Below are positions 44,429 to 53,595 of a stretch of DNA of 64,000 bases, one piece after another. This stretch comes from Jiella endophytica (GTDB lineage Bacteria > Pseudomonadota > Alphaproteobacteria > Rhizobiales > Rhizobiaceae): positions 186,001 to 250,000 of the forward strand of contig NZ_SOZD01000003.1 of NCBI RefSeq assembly GCF_004519335.1, given 5' to 3'. The translations under genes were made by a program, and so were the position numbers. Below the pieces are notes generated by a model. That model did not search any database and was not told where the DNA came from. It worked only from the letters and a program-made list of their open reading frames with translations. Positions within the stretch are counted from its first letter, which is position 1; the number at the start of each line of letters is the position of its first letter.

Positions 44429-44917
44429 ATGACCGAGCCCTTCCCAACGCCGTTCCGCTCACAGGAACTCGCCGTCGAGCCGGCCTGGATCGACTATAAC
44501 GGCCATCTGAACCTTGCCTATTATCACGTACTCTTCGACCGCGGCATGGACGAGATCTTCGACGCCATCGGCCTTGGCGAGCGCTACCGGGAGCGCACCG
44601 GCTTCACCACCTACACGGCGGAGGCCCATGTGCGCTATCTGAGGGAAGTGCCGCCGGGCTCGCGGGTGATCGTCTCCTCGCAGATCGTCGGCCTCGACGA
44701 AAAGCGGCTGCATCTCTTCATGGAGATGCATCACACCGAGGGTTGGCTGGCGGCGACGCTGGAGGATCTGACGCTGTCGGTCGACCAGCGCGGCGAGAAG
44801 CCGAAGGTCGCGCCCTTCCCGCCGGAGACCTTCGCCAGCGTCCATGCCGCCGCGAAGGCGCATGCGGACATGCCGCGGCCGGCCGATCTCTGCCGGGCGA
44901 TCCGCCCGCTCGGCTGA
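44429..44917 (+). CDS. Thioesterase family protein (4HBT hotdog fold)
   Basis: 162 residues. Hotdog pattern: VEPAWIDYNGHLNLAYYHVL, FDRGMDEIFDAIGLG, TYTAEAHVRYLREVPPGSRV and HLFMEMHHTEGWLAATLEDL. It resembles the thioesterases of carnitine degradation (betainyl-CoA thioesterase), but no carnitine dehydrogenase is nearby, so the substrate is open. Start ATG 44429. Divergent from the GlcD-like gene. Confidence 0.82.
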   Translation: MTEPFPTPFRSQELAVEPAWIDYNGHLNLAYYHVLFDRGMDEIFDAIGLGERYRERTGFTTYTAEAHVRYLREVPPGSRVIVSSQIVGLDEKRLHLFMEMHHTEGWLAATLEDLTLSVDQRGEKPKVAPFPPETFASVHAAAKAHADMPRPADLCRAIRPLG

Positions 44918-44955
44918 GCCGGCCGCCGACCTCCGCGCGCAGTTTGCCCGTAACG

Positions 44956-45681
44956 TCAGTTCACGCCGAGGAACTGCCGCAGCTCCGGCGTCTTCGGCGC
45001 ACCGAACACCTCCGCAGGCGGGCCGATCTCGTGCACCCGGCCGAGATGCATGAAGACGACGCGCGAGCAGACCTCGCGGGCGAAGTTCATCTCGTGGGTG
45101 ACGGTGATCAGCGTCATGCCGTCCTCGGCGAGGCGGCGCACGACCTGCAGCACCTCGGCGACGAGTTCGGGATCGAGCGCCGAGGTGATCTCGTCGCAGA
45201 GCAGCGCCGCCGGCTTCATCGCGAGGGCGCGGGCGATGGCGACGCGCTGCTGCTGGCCGCCGGAGAGTTCGTCCGGAAGCGCGTCGAAGCGGTGGGCGAG
45301 ACCGACCTTGTCGAGCATCTCCTCGGCGATCTTCCGCGCCTCGGCCTTCGGCGTCTTCTTGACCACCGTCTGAGCCAGCATGACGTTCCGACCGGCCGAC
45401 AGATGCGGAAACAGATTGAACTGCTGGAAGATCATCCCGACCTTCTGGCGAAGGTCCCGCAGCTGCTTTTCCTCGCTCGAGAGCTGGACGCCGCCGACGA
45501 GGATCGATCCGGAATCGATCGTCTCAAGCCCGTTGATACAGCGCAGCAGCGTCGATTTGCCCGAGCCGCTCTTGCCAATGATGGCGATCACCTCGCCCTT
45601 GGCGATGTCGAGGTCGATGCCTTTCAGCACCTCGTTCTCGCCGAAACGCTTGTGAACGTCAGTAATGGCTATGAGAGACAT
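44956..45681 (-). CDS. Polar amino-acid ABC transporter ATPase
   Basis: 241 residues. Walker A GKSGSGKSTLLRC, signature DELSGGQQQRVAIARALAMK, Walker B AALLCDEITSALDPELV and VTHEMNFAREV. GlnQ/HisP-type ATPase. Overlaps the upstream permease by 23 bp. Last gene of a four-gene importer operon. Confidence 0.95.
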   Translation of the reverse strand: MSLIAITDVHKRFGENEVLKGIDLDIAKGEVIAIIGKSGSGKSTLLRCINGLETIDSGSILVGGVQLSSEEKQLRDLRQKVGMIFQQFNLFPHLSAGRNVMLAQTVVKKTPKAEARKIAEEMLDKVGLAHRFDALPDELSGGQQQRVAIARALAMKPAALLCDEITSALDPELVAEVLQVVRRLAEDGMTLITVTHEMNFAREVCSRVVFMHLGRVHEIGPPAEVFGAPKTPELRQFLGVN

Positions 45682-46318
45682 TCAGCTTTCTTTCGAGGGC
45701 CTGGCTGGTCAAGGACAGCGGCCAGCAAAGCGCGAAATAGAACAGCGCGACGAGGCCGTAGACGGTGAAGGGCTGGAAGGTCGCGTTGGTGACGATGGTG
45801 CCGGCCTTGGTCAGTTCGACGAAGCCGATGATGGATGTCAGCGCCGTGCCCTTCACCACCTGCACCGAAAAGCCGACGGTGGGCGGCACGGCGATCTTCA
45901 GCGCCTGGGGCAGGATGACGTGGCGCATCTGTTCGAACCGGCTCATGCCGAGGCTTGCCGAAGCCTCCCACTGGCCCCTGGCGATCGCCTCGACGCAGCC
46001 GCGCCAGATCTCGCCGAGGAACGCCGCCGCCCAGAGGATCAGCGCGATGCCTGCCGCAAGCCACGCCGGCACCGAGACGCCGAACAGGCCGAAGCCGAAA
46101 AAGGCGAGAAACAGCTGCATCAGCAGCGGCGTCCCCTGGAAAAGCTCGATATAGAGCTTCGCCGCCACCCGCAGCGCACGAGGCCTGGCGATCCTGGCAA
46201 ACAGGATCAGGAGGCCGACGAGGCCGCCGCCGACGAAGGAGACCAGCGACAGAAGCACCGTCCAGCGCAAGGCGAGCAGCAGGTTCCGGGCGATGTCCCA
46301 CAGCGTGAAGTCGGTCAT
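45659..46318 (-). CDS. Amino-acid ABC transporter permease (first listed, downstream)
   Basis: 219 residues with five to six membrane helices. HisM/GlnP family: ALRWTVLLSLVSFVGGGLVG, YIELFQGTPLLMQLFLAFFG and AALILWAAAFLGEIWRGCVEA-like EAA loop followed by MRHVILPQALKIAVPPTV. Heterodimer partner of the next permease; overlapped on both sides. Confidence 0.94.
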   Translation of the reverse strand: MTDFTLWDIARNLLLALRWTVLLSLVSFVGGGLVGLLILFARIARPRALRVAAKLYIELFQGTPLLMQLFLAFFGFGLFGVSVPAWLAAGIALILWAAAFLGEIWRGCVEAIARGQWEASASLGMSRFEQMRHVILPQALKIAVPPTVGFSVQVVKGTALTSIIGFVELTKAGTIVTNATFQPFTVYGLVALFYFALCWPLSLTSQALERKLNVSHSHY

Positions 46319-46986
46319 CGCGAGGACCGCCGCGGGAAGATCAGGACGCCGAGGCCGGCCATCGCCTGGCGCAGGACGATCGCCAGAACGAGATAGATCA
46401 GCGTCGAGACGAAATAGGCCTCGAAGGCGCGGAAGGTCCGGGACTGGATGAAGTTCGCCGCATAGGTCAGGTCCTCGGCGGCGATCTGCGAGACCACCGC
46501 CGAGCCGAGCATGACGATCACCAGCTGCGAGGAGAGCGCCGGCCAGATCCGCTGCAGCGATGGCACCAGCACGACGTGGCGGAAGGTCTCGAGCCTGGTC
46601 ATGGCGAGGGAAACGCCGGCCTCGAACTGGCCCTTCGGAGTCGCCTGGATGCCGGCGCGGATGATCTCACAGGCATAGGCGCCGAGATTGACCACCATTG
46701 CGATGTTGGCCGCCTCGAGTTCCCCCAGCCGGACGCCGAGGGCCGGCAGGCCGAAGAAGATGAAGAACAGCTGGACGAGGAAGGGCGTGTTGCGGATCAG
46801 CTCGACATAGGCGCCGACGACGAAGCGCAGCGGCGCCGCGCCGTACAGCTTCACGAAGGCGCAGAGGATGCCGAGGAGAATGCCGACGACGCCGCCGACG
46901 AAGGTCAGCTCCAGCGTGATCAGGATGCCCTTGACGATGACCGGCCAGTACTGGGCGATCCAGTCGAAGTTGAAGGTGTAGGTCAC
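46315..46986 (-). CDS. Amino-acid ABC transporter permease (upstream)
   Basis: 223 residues. HisQ/GlnP family: ILITLELTFVGGVVGILLGI, YVELIRNTPFLVQLFFIFFG, EIIRAGIQATPKGQFEAGVS and FRHVVLVPSLQRIWPALSSQ. Overlaps the second permease gene by 4 bp. Follows the binding-protein gene by 73 bp. Confidence 0.94.
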   Translation of the reverse strand: MTYTFNFDWIAQYWPVIVKGILITLELTFVGGVVGILLGILCAFVKLYGAAPLRFVVGAYVELIRNTPFLVQLFFIFFGLPALGVRLGELEAANIAMVVNLGAYACEIIRAGIQATPKGQFEAGVSLAMTRLETFRHVVLVPSLQRIWPALSSQLVIVMLGSAVVSQIAAEDLTYAANFIQSRTFRAFEAYFVSTLIYLVLAIVLRQAMAGLGVLIFPRRSSR

Positions 46987-47059
46987 GTCCGGGCCAAGGC
47001 TCGCTGCGATGGTCGAAGGCGCGGCCGGCGCCCTCTAGCGCCGGCCGCCATTGCGCCGA

Positions 47060-47854
47060 TCAGATGTCTTCCGGCAGCTTCACGCCGAGCCACTTCTCGC
47101 TGATTGCGTCGAGCGAGCCGTCCTTTTTGGCCTCGGCGACGATCGCGTTGACCTTCTCCATCAGCTTCGGCTCGTTCTTGGACATGCCGACATAGCAGGG
47201 GGAGTTCTTGATCAGGAACAGCGGCTCGGGCTTGCGCGGCGGGTTCTTGGCGAGGATCGCCGCGGCGACGACGTTGCCGGTGGCGACGACGTCGACCTGG
47301 TCGGACAGGAAGGCCGAGATGGTGCCGTTGTTGTCCTCGTAGCGCTTCAGCGTCGCGTCGGAGGGAGCGATCTTGCTGAGTTCCAGATCCTCGACCGAGC
47401 CGCGCGTCACGCCGACGGTCTTGCCCGACAGGTCCTCGGGCTTCGACACGCCGCTGTCCTTCGGCCCGAAGACGCCGTTGTAGAAGGGCGCATAGGCATC
47501 GGAGAAGTCGATGACCGCCTCGCGCTCGGCATTCTTGCCGAGGCTGGAGATGACGAGATCGACCTTGTCGGTCTGGAGATACGGAATGCGGTTGGCGCTC
47601 GTCACCGGGACGAGTTCGAGCTTCACGCCGATCTTGTCGGCGATCAGCTTGGCCATGTCGATGTCGTAGCCCTGGGGCGTCATGTCGGTGCCGACGCTGC
47701 CGAAGGGCGGGAAATCCTGCGGCACCGCGACCCGCAGCGTGCCGCGCTGTTCCACGGCGTCGAGCCCGGCCGCGGCGGCATGTTGCCCTGCGAGGGCGGT
47801 TGCGGCGACGAGTGCGATGCCCGCGAGACGGGCAATGAAGTGGCGGCGGTTCAT
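47060..47854 (-). CDS. Amino-acid ABC transporter periplasmic substrate-binding protein
   Basis: 264 residues. Signal peptide (RRHFIARLAGIALVAATALA, cleavage near AAA), then the SBP_bac_3 fold: RGTLRVAVPQDFPPFGSVGT, YDIDMAKLIADKIGVKLELV, DLVISSLGKNAEREAVIDFS and KTVGVTRGSVEDLEL. Start at ATG 47854, 5 bp after AGGA; a preceding ATG is too close to the site. Polar amino-acid import; ligand not predictable. First gene of the operon. Confidence 0.93.
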   Translation of the reverse strand: MNRRHFIARLAGIALVAATALAGQHAAAAGLDAVEQRGTLRVAVPQDFPPFGSVGTDMTPQGYDIDMAKLIADKIGVKLELVPVTSANRIPYLQTDKVDLVISSLGKNAEREAVIDFSDAYAPFYNGVFGPKDSGVSKPEDLSGKTVGVTRGSVEDLELSKIAPSDATLKRYEDNNGTISAFLSDQVDVVATGNVVAAAILAKNPPRKPEPLFLIKNSPCYVGMSKNEPKLMEKVNAIVAEAKKDGSLDAISEKWLGVKLPEDI

Positions 47855-48073
47855 CATGATCCTTTCAGGCTTCGCGTGGCGCCCGACTGCCGGCGCCGAT
47901 CGCCCAGCAGCAAACGCCATGCCAGTTGTCCCGAAAGATGCGGCGAGGTCCGTGCAGCCACTGCCGGCGAGCGCTCGCCGGCGCCCGTTCCGGTGCAGAA
48001 CGGTCAATTCCGCAGCGGATGACCTGCCCGCAATTGCGACAGGATGAGCATTGTTTGCTCACTGCTTCATCGG

Positions 48074-49084
48074 TCAGGCGGCCTTCGAGGCCTCGCGGCG
48101 GTCCTTGCCGGGCGGCGTCTCGCGCAGCTGGCGGGCAAGCTCCGACAGCATCGCCTCGGCAGGGCGCGCCGGCGCCTTCTCGGCGCCGATGCCGAGATCG
48201 TCGAGGACCGAACAGACGATCGCCTGTTCGCAGAGCCGGACATCCTTGGCGAGGCAGTAGATCATCACGTGGAACTGCAGCTTGCCGAGGTCGCTGGTCC
48301 CGACGCTGACTTCGGTTTCCGGCCCGGCGGTGTCGAAGCCGGCCTTGCGGGCGGCGAACTGGTGGAAGCGGGCGGCAAGCTCCCGGTCCGGCGCCAGCGT
48401 CGCCTCGGCGGCGGTCTCGATCGCCTCGATCACCCGGCGCGGCGCCCGCGGCTGTTCAAGCGTGAGGGTGAAGCGGTGCGGCGCGTAGTGGCGCGGCTGC
48501 GCCTCGACACGGACGACGCCGGTGAGAAGCACCGAATTCGGCAGCATCACCGTGCGTCCGGTCGCGACCGAGCCGAGGCCGTGGGACGGCAGCTCGACGA
48601 TGGTCGTCGAGAACAGCCCGTGGTCGATCACCTCGCCATGGATGCCGCAGAGCTCGATGCGGTCGCCCACCTTGAAGAGATGGCCGCCGAAGCGGAGCAT
48701 CGCGCCGGCTGCGCACATGATCAGCTCCTTGGTCGCGACCACCAGGGCGACGAGGACGGCGGTCAGCGACAGGAGCATGTCCTGGATCTCGGACAGCCAG
48801 ATGACCAGGAGCCCGACGGCGAGCACGACGTTGCAGATCGCGCGGATCTTGAACTTGTGGCGCCGCGCCGTCAGCGGATCGGCGCGGCGCGCGATCACCG
48901 CCTCGCCGATCATCCGGCAGAGAAACAGCGCGGCGATCAGCGCCAGAGTGACGGTAATGTTGTCAGCGATCTTCGAGGGAATGAAGAATGGCAACGGCAA
49001 GAGCTCCCGGCTCCGCCGCCGGGCCCGATCAAAGGCGCTTTGCGGCAGACTGGCCTGGCAAGGTCGATCTGAACGTCCCCGCAT
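48074..49084 (-). CDS. MscS family mechanosensitive ion channel
   Basis: 336 residues. Two to three membrane helices (TVTLALIAALFLCRMIGEAV, AICNVVLAVGLLVIWLSEI, MLLSLTAVLVALVVATKELI), a pore-helix segment, then the conserved beta domain: FKVGDRIELCGIHGEVIDHG, LFSTTIVELP and GRTVMLPNSVLL. Releases solutes on osmotic downshock. Starts at ATG 49084. Confidence 0.88.
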   Translation of the reverse strand: MRGRSDRPCQASLPQSAFDRARRRSRELLPLPFFIPSKIADNITVTLALIAALFLCRMIGEAVIARRADPLTARRHKFKIRAICNVVLAVGLLVIWLSEIQDMLLSLTAVLVALVVATKELIMCAAGAMLRFGGHLFKVGDRIELCGIHGEVIDHGLFSTTIVELPSHGLGSVATGRTVMLPNSVLLTGVVRVEAQPRHYAPHRFTLTLEQPRAPRRVIEAIETAAEATLAPDRELAARFHQFAARKAGFDTAGPETEVSVGTSDLGKLQFHVMIYCLAKDVRLCEQAIVCSVLDDLGIGAEKAPARPAEAMLSELARQLRETPPGKDRREASKAA

Positions 49085-49157
49085 ATGACGCCGACAGGGT
49101 TAAGCGGAGCTTTACCGATTGTGGTCATTTCGAGGTGTTTTGGCGGCTTCGACGACG

Positions 49158-50183
49158 TCAGTCGTCGACGTCGACGCTCGTCTCTCGTGCCGCAACGACC
49201 CGGCCGACCCGCATGACCTCGACGCGAAGCCCGTAGGTTCCCGGCAGTGGCGCCCGCTTGCGGCCGGCGAACTGCAGATAGGCCGCCTTCGGCCGGTCCA
49301 GCGGGTCGCTGGTGCTGTCGGACAGCAGGCTGCCGTCCGGCGCGGCGATGACGATGCGGATGCGATCGCCCTCGACGAGATTGGCGAACCAGCCCCAGCC
49401 GACCGTCGCTCCGTCGCCCGCCGCGAGATCCTTTGGCGGCCCGGCGACCACGAGGCGAGCATAGGTCGGGGGCACGCCGGAGAGGCCGATCGCGAGGATC
49501 GGGTCGTCGGCAGCCTTCATCCACCCCTGCGCCGTCTCGCTCCACAAGGGCTCGGCCTTTTCCGCATCGAGCAGGCAGCCCTCCGAGAGGCCGCGGCCGG
49601 TCGCCGGATCGATCACGGCGCCGCTTTTGCGCAAGGTCAGATGCACATGCGGGAACTCGGCGTCGCCCGACGCCCCGACCATGCCGACCACATCGCCCTG
49701 TTCGACGCTCTCGCCCGGCTTCACCCGCAGCGAGCCATTCTTTAGATGGCAGTACTGCACCTCCAGCCCCGAGGCGAGCGCGAGAACCAGGCCGTTGCCG
49801 CATTCCTGGCCGTCCACTGCCTGGCGATCTGCCGGCGTCGTGACCAGACGATCCGCTACGCCGTCACGGGCGCGGAGCACTTCGCCACTGCCGAGCGCGA
49901 GCACCGGCAAGCCCCTTTCGACATCGGCCATCGAGAGCGCCCTGATGTCGGTTCCGTCATGGCCGCCATAGGTCTTCGTGCCACAGAACGGATCGGCGGC
50001 GCCGGGACCCGGATCGAAATCGGGATATTGCTGGACGAAGCAGGCGACGCCCGCCTCGCAGTCCAGCGGCACGCCGAGACGCATGACGTCGTCGGCTTCG
50101 GCGGGAGCGATCCAGAGGCACGGCGCCGCGAGGATCAGCGCTGCCGCCAGCCGGCTTCTCTTCCTTGCCAAGACGTGTCGCAA
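49158..50183 (-). CDS. M23 family metallopeptidase, periplasmic
   Basis: 341 residues with a signal peptide (LAAALILAAPCLWIAPAEA). Lysostaphin/M23 zinc site: HxxxD at His75/Asp79 (YGGHDGTD), His146 (QYCHLKNG), and HxH at 179-181 (FPHVHLTLR). It may cut peptidoglycan cross-links. The C-terminal about 130 residues form a domain I do not recognise. Divergent from leuB, 52 bp apart. Confidence 0.88.
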   Translation of the reverse strand: MRHVLARKRSRLAAALILAAPCLWIAPAEADDVMRLGVPLDCEAGVACFVQQYPDFDPGPGAADPFCGTKTYGGHDGTDIRALSMADVERGLPVLALGSGEVLRARDGVADRLVTTPADRQAVDGQECGNGLVLALASGLEVQYCHLKNGSLRVKPGESVEQGDVVGMVGASGDAEFPHVHLTLRKSGAVIDPATGRGLSEGCLLDAEKAEPLWSETAQGWMKAADDPILAIGLSGVPPTYARLVVAGPPKDLAAGDGATVGWGWFANLVEGDRIRIVIAAPDGSLLSDSTSDPLDRPKAAYLQFAGRKRAPLPGTYGLRVEVMRVGRVVAARETSVDVDD

Positions 50184-50235
50184 ATTCTATTCCACCGTTC
50201 GTCAGTTTCCCGCACTCTATCCGATCGAGACCATC

Positions 50236-51351
50236 ATGGCATCGAAGACGCTCCTGCTCCTTCCCGGCGACGGCATCGGCACCGAAATCATGGTCGAGGT
50301 CGAAAAGCAGATCGGCGTCCTCAACGACGTCGCCGGCGCCGGCTTCGAGACGGAGACGGCCCTCGTCGGCGGCACGGCCTATGATGCGGAAGGCGCGCCG
50401 ATCTCCGATGCGACGATGGCAAAGGCGCAGGCCGCCGACGCGGTGCTGTTCGGTGCCGTGGGCGGGCCGAAATGGAACGGCGTTCCCTATGAGAAGCGGC
50501 CGGAGGCGGGGCTTCTCAGGCTGCGCAAGGAGATGGAGCTCTTCGCCAATCTGAGGCCCGCCATCTGCTACCCGGCGCTCGCCGACGCCTCGTCCCTGAA
50601 GCGCGAGGTCATCGAGGGCCTCGACATCCTGATCCTGCGCGAGCTCACCGGCGGCGTCTATTTCGGTGAGCCGAAGGAGATCGTCGATCTCGGGAACGGC
50701 CAAAAGCGGGCGGTCGACACGCAGGTCTACGAGACCTACGAGATCGAGCGTATCGCACGGGCGGCCTTCGACCTCGCCAAGACCCGCCGGGGCAAGGTCA
50801 CCTCGATGGAAAAGCGCAACGTCATGAAGTCGGGCCTGTTCTGGAACGAGGTCGTCACCCGGGTGCATCGGGAGGAATATCCAGAGATGACGCTGGAGCA
50901 CGAACTCGCCGATGCCGGCGGCATGAAGCTCGTCAAGGCGCCGAAGCAGTTCGACGTCATCGTCACCGACAATCTGTTCGGCGACATGCTGTCCGACATT
51001 GCGGCGATGCTCACAGGCTCGCTCGGCATGCTGCCGTCGGCCTCGCTCGGCGCGGTGGACGCGAAAACCGGCAAGCGCAAGGCGCTCTACGAACCGGTGC
51101 ACGGCTCGGCGCCGGACATCGCCGGCACCGGCAAGGCCAACCCGCTGGCGATGATCGCATCGCTCGCCATGGGCCTTCGCTATTCCTTCGAGATGATCCG
51201 CGAGGCCGACGCGCTGGAGGCCGCCATCGCCGAGACGCTGGAAGCCGGCATCCGCACCGGCGACGTGATGGCGCCGGGCTGCACGGAAGTCGGCACGACC
51301 GGCATGGGCGACGCGGTGGCCGAACGGTTCCGGGCGAAGCTTGCGGGCTGA
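50236..51351 (+). CDS. leuB: 3-isopropylmalate dehydrogenase
   Basis: NAD+-dependent oxidative decarboxylation in leucine synthesis. 371 residues. Signatures LLLLPGDGIGTEIMVEVEKQ, DAVLFGAVGGPKWNGVP, LLRLRKEMELFANLRPAICY, ITRELTGGVYFGEPK-like RELTGGVYFGEP, IVTDNLFGDMLSDIAAMLTG and YEPVHGSAPDIAGTGKANPL. ATG 50236 is the family start; frame open upstream is a shadow of the divergent peptidase. Ends at a strong terminator. Confidence 0.97.
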   Translation: MASKTLLLLPGDGIGTEIMVEVEKQIGVLNDVAGAGFETETALVGGTAYDAEGAPISDATMAKAQAADAVLFGAVGGPKWNGVPYEKRPEAGLLRLRKEMELFANLRPAICYPALADASSLKREVIEGLDILILRELTGGVYFGEPKEIVDLGNGQKRAVDTQVYETYEIERIARAAFDLAKTRRGKVTSMEKRNVMKSGLFWNEVVTRVHREEYPEMTLEHELADAGGMKLVKAPKQFDVIVTDNLFGDMLSDIAAMLTGSLGMLPSASLGAVDAKTGKRKALYEPVHGSAPDIAGTGKANPLAMIASLAMGLRYSFEMIREADALEAAIAETLEAGIRTGDVMAPGCTEVGTTGMGDAVAERFRAKLAG

Positions 51352-51404
51352 GGCAAGCCGGGAGCGGCGGCCTGAGGATGTTGGAGCGGCATCGATGAGA
51401 CATG

Positions 51405-51444
51405 AAAGGCCCGGCCACCGGATGCGGTGGCCGGGCCTTTTTCT
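51405..51444 (+). terminator. Strong rho-independent terminator after leuB
   Basis: A perfect 13-bp GC stem (GGCCCGGCCACCG with CGGTGGCCGGGCC, 51408-51437), loop GATG, then TTTTTCT. Flanking AAA on the other side makes it usable from the convergent BCCT gene as well. Confidence 0.9.
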
Positions 51445-51565
51445 GTGTGACGCCGATCGTCGGACCCGCGCTCGCCGCCGCGACGACCCTGTGCCCTCTG
51501 CGGCTCCGGGCGGGGTGAACGCGCCGCCTTTTCTGGCGGGCGCCGCGCTCCTTTCCGGACTGCGC

Positions 51566-53242
51566 TTATGCCCCGCTGGCGACCTCCGGCGGGCCCTTCA
51601 GCGCGTGCTCGTCGCGATAGGGATCCGGCGTGTTGACGTCGGTCTCCCGTTCGGTCTGGTACCACTGGTCGGCGCGGTAGAGGATCAGCTTGTCGCGTCC
51701 GAGCCCTCTCAACAGCGAATACATCATCGTCAGAAGCACGAAGGCGAAGGGGAAGCCGGCGACGACGGCGGCCGCCTGCAGCGCCTTCAGCCCGCCGGCG
51801 ACGAGCAGCATCGCCGCGATCGCGCCCTCGGTGATCGCCCAGAACAGCCGCTGGATCTTCGGCGGATCGGAGTGGCCGCCGGCGGTCAGCATGTCGATGA
51901 CGAAGCTCGCGCTGTCCGACGAGGTGACGAACCAGACGACGATCATGACGATGATGATCCCGCCGATCAGCGGCGTGCCGGGGAAGAACTCGATCAGCTT
52001 GAAGATCGCCTGACCGTAGCTCTCCTTGGTCGCCTCGATGAGGCCGGGATTGCCGTCGAGTTCCAGCTTGATCGCCGTGCCGCCGAAGGCGGTGAACCAG
52101 AAGAACAAGAGCGTCGTCGGGATCAGAAGCACGCCCAGCAGGAACTCGCGGATCGTCCTGCCCCGCGAGATGCGGGCGATGAAGACGCCGACGAAGGGCG
52201 ACCAGGAAATCCACCAGGCCCAGTAGAACAGCGTCCAGTCGACCTGCCAGTCGGTGCCCGAATAGGATTCGACCCAGAAGCTCCAGTGCACCAGGCCGGC
52301 GAAATAGTTGCCAACATTCTCGATGAAGCTGTCGAAGATGAACAGCGTCGGCCCGACGATGACGACGAAGGCGAGCAGCGCGAAGCTCAGATAGATGTTG
52401 AAGTTCGAGATCCGCTTGATGCCGCCGTCGAGGCCCAGCATCACCGAGACCGTCGCGCAGGCGGTGATCACGGCGATCAGCACCAGCTGGACGAAGATGT
52501 TGTTCGGCAGGCCGAGGAAGGTCTCGAGGCCTGAGTTGATCTGCATGACGCCAAGGCCGAGCGAGGTGACGACGCCGAACATCGTGCCGAAGACGGCGAG
52601 GATGTCGACGGCGTGCCCCCACGGGCCGTAGATGCGCTCGCCGATCAGCGGGTAGAGCACCGAGCGGATCGACAGCGGCAGGCCCTGGCGATAGTGGAAA
52701 TAGGCAAGCGACAGCGCGACGATGCAGTAGATGCCCCAGCCATGCAGGCCCCAGTCGAAGAAGGCGAGGACCATCGCCTGCTTGGCGGCCTCGACGCTTT
52801 CCGGCTCACCCACCGGCGGCGAAAAGAAGTGGAACAGCGGCTCGGCCACGGCCCAGTAGAGAAGGCCGATGCCGATACCGGCCGAAAACAGCATGGCGAT
52901 CCAGGAAAACAGCCCGTATTGCGGGGTTTCCGTCTGGGCCCCGAGGCGGATGTCGCCGTAGCGGGAGAAGGCGATATAGACCGTGAGGACGAGTGCGAGG
53001 TTGGTGACGATGATGAGGAACCAGCCGAAATAATCGGCGATGGCCCCTTGCGCGCCCTGGAAGACTGTATCCGCGGATTCCGGAAAGCCGGCGCCGAAGA
53101 CGAGAAAGCCGAGGATCAACGCTGCCGATATCAAGAATACCGGCCGACAGACATGCGGAAAAGGTCCGAGCCTCCCCGTCGCGACGCCTGTGCCTCCTTC
53201 CGCCCGGATCCTTCGATCGTCGTCTATCGCAGTACTGGTCAA
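51566..53242 (-). CDS. BCCT family betaine/carnitine/choline transporter
   Basis: 558 residues with 12 membrane helices. BCCT signature: YGLFSWIAMLFSAGIGIGLL then YWAVAEPLFHF, FDWGLHGWGIYCIVALSLAY, and WTLFYWAWWISWSPFVGVFI, with the GxG and Trp-rich substrate box. Imports quaternary ammonium compounds such as choline or glycine betaine for osmoprotection. Fits the choline-sulfatase-like gene at 13-14.6 kb. C-terminal tail is short (about 50 residues), so osmosensing by this end is uncertain. Confidence 0.92.
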   Translation of the reverse strand: MTSTAIDDDRRIRAEGGTGVATGRLGPFPHVCRPVFLISAALILGFLVFGAGFPESADTVFQGAQGAIADYFGWFLIIVTNLALVLTVYIAFSRYGDIRLGAQTETPQYGLFSWIAMLFSAGIGIGLLYWAVAEPLFHFFSPPVGEPESVEAAKQAMVLAFFDWGLHGWGIYCIVALSLAYFHYRQGLPLSIRSVLYPLIGERIYGPWGHAVDILAVFGTMFGVVTSLGLGVMQINSGLETFLGLPNNIFVQLVLIAVITACATVSVMLGLDGGIKRISNFNIYLSFALLAFVVIVGPTLFIFDSFIENVGNYFAGLVHWSFWVESYSGTDWQVDWTLFYWAWWISWSPFVGVFIARISRGRTIREFLLGVLLIPTTLLFFWFTAFGGTAIKLELDGNPGLIEATKESYGQAIFKLIEFFPGTPLIGGIIIVMIVVWFVTSSDSASFVIDMLTAGGHSDPPKIQRLFWAITEGAIAAMLLVAGGLKALQAAAVVAGFPFAFVLLTMMYSLLRGLGRDKLILYRADQWYQTERETDVNTPDPYRDEHALKGPPEVASGA

Positions 53243-53407
53243 TGTCTCACCATCATCTCTCTTTCAACAAACTGTGTTTGCTAACTGACGCGGGCCATCG
53301 GCAGGTCAAGACTTGGCCACATTCCGGCGGCTGCCCGCACTGACCGGCGCTGCGCAACCAGAGGGGCACCAGCGGCGTTATCCCGTCACAAATCGAAACT
53401 GACGGAG

Positions 53408-53527
53408 ATGACAATGATCAGGAGCATTCTGAAGGCACTGTTCGTCGGCTGGGTCGCCAAGAAGTTCCTCGAGCGGGACAAGGAGCCCGGCCAGGCACCG
53501 GCGCCGCATCAGCCGCGCCGCGCCTGA
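53408..53527 (+). CDS. Small 39-residue basic protein
   Basis: MTMIRSILKALFVGWVAKKF then LERDKEPGQAPAPHQPRRA. One short hydrophobic/amphipathic helix at the front and a charged tail. GGAG lies just upstream of ATG. Small proteins of this general look occur in Rhizobiales, but function is unknown and translation unproven. Confidence 0.4.
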   Translation: MTMIRSILKALFVGWVAKKFLERDKEPGQAPAPHQPRRA

Positions 53528-53595
53528 GCGCCAGCCCCTGCGTGACGGCGAAGAGCCACCCATGACGAGGCGGTCGATCGAGAGGTCGGCCGCTT

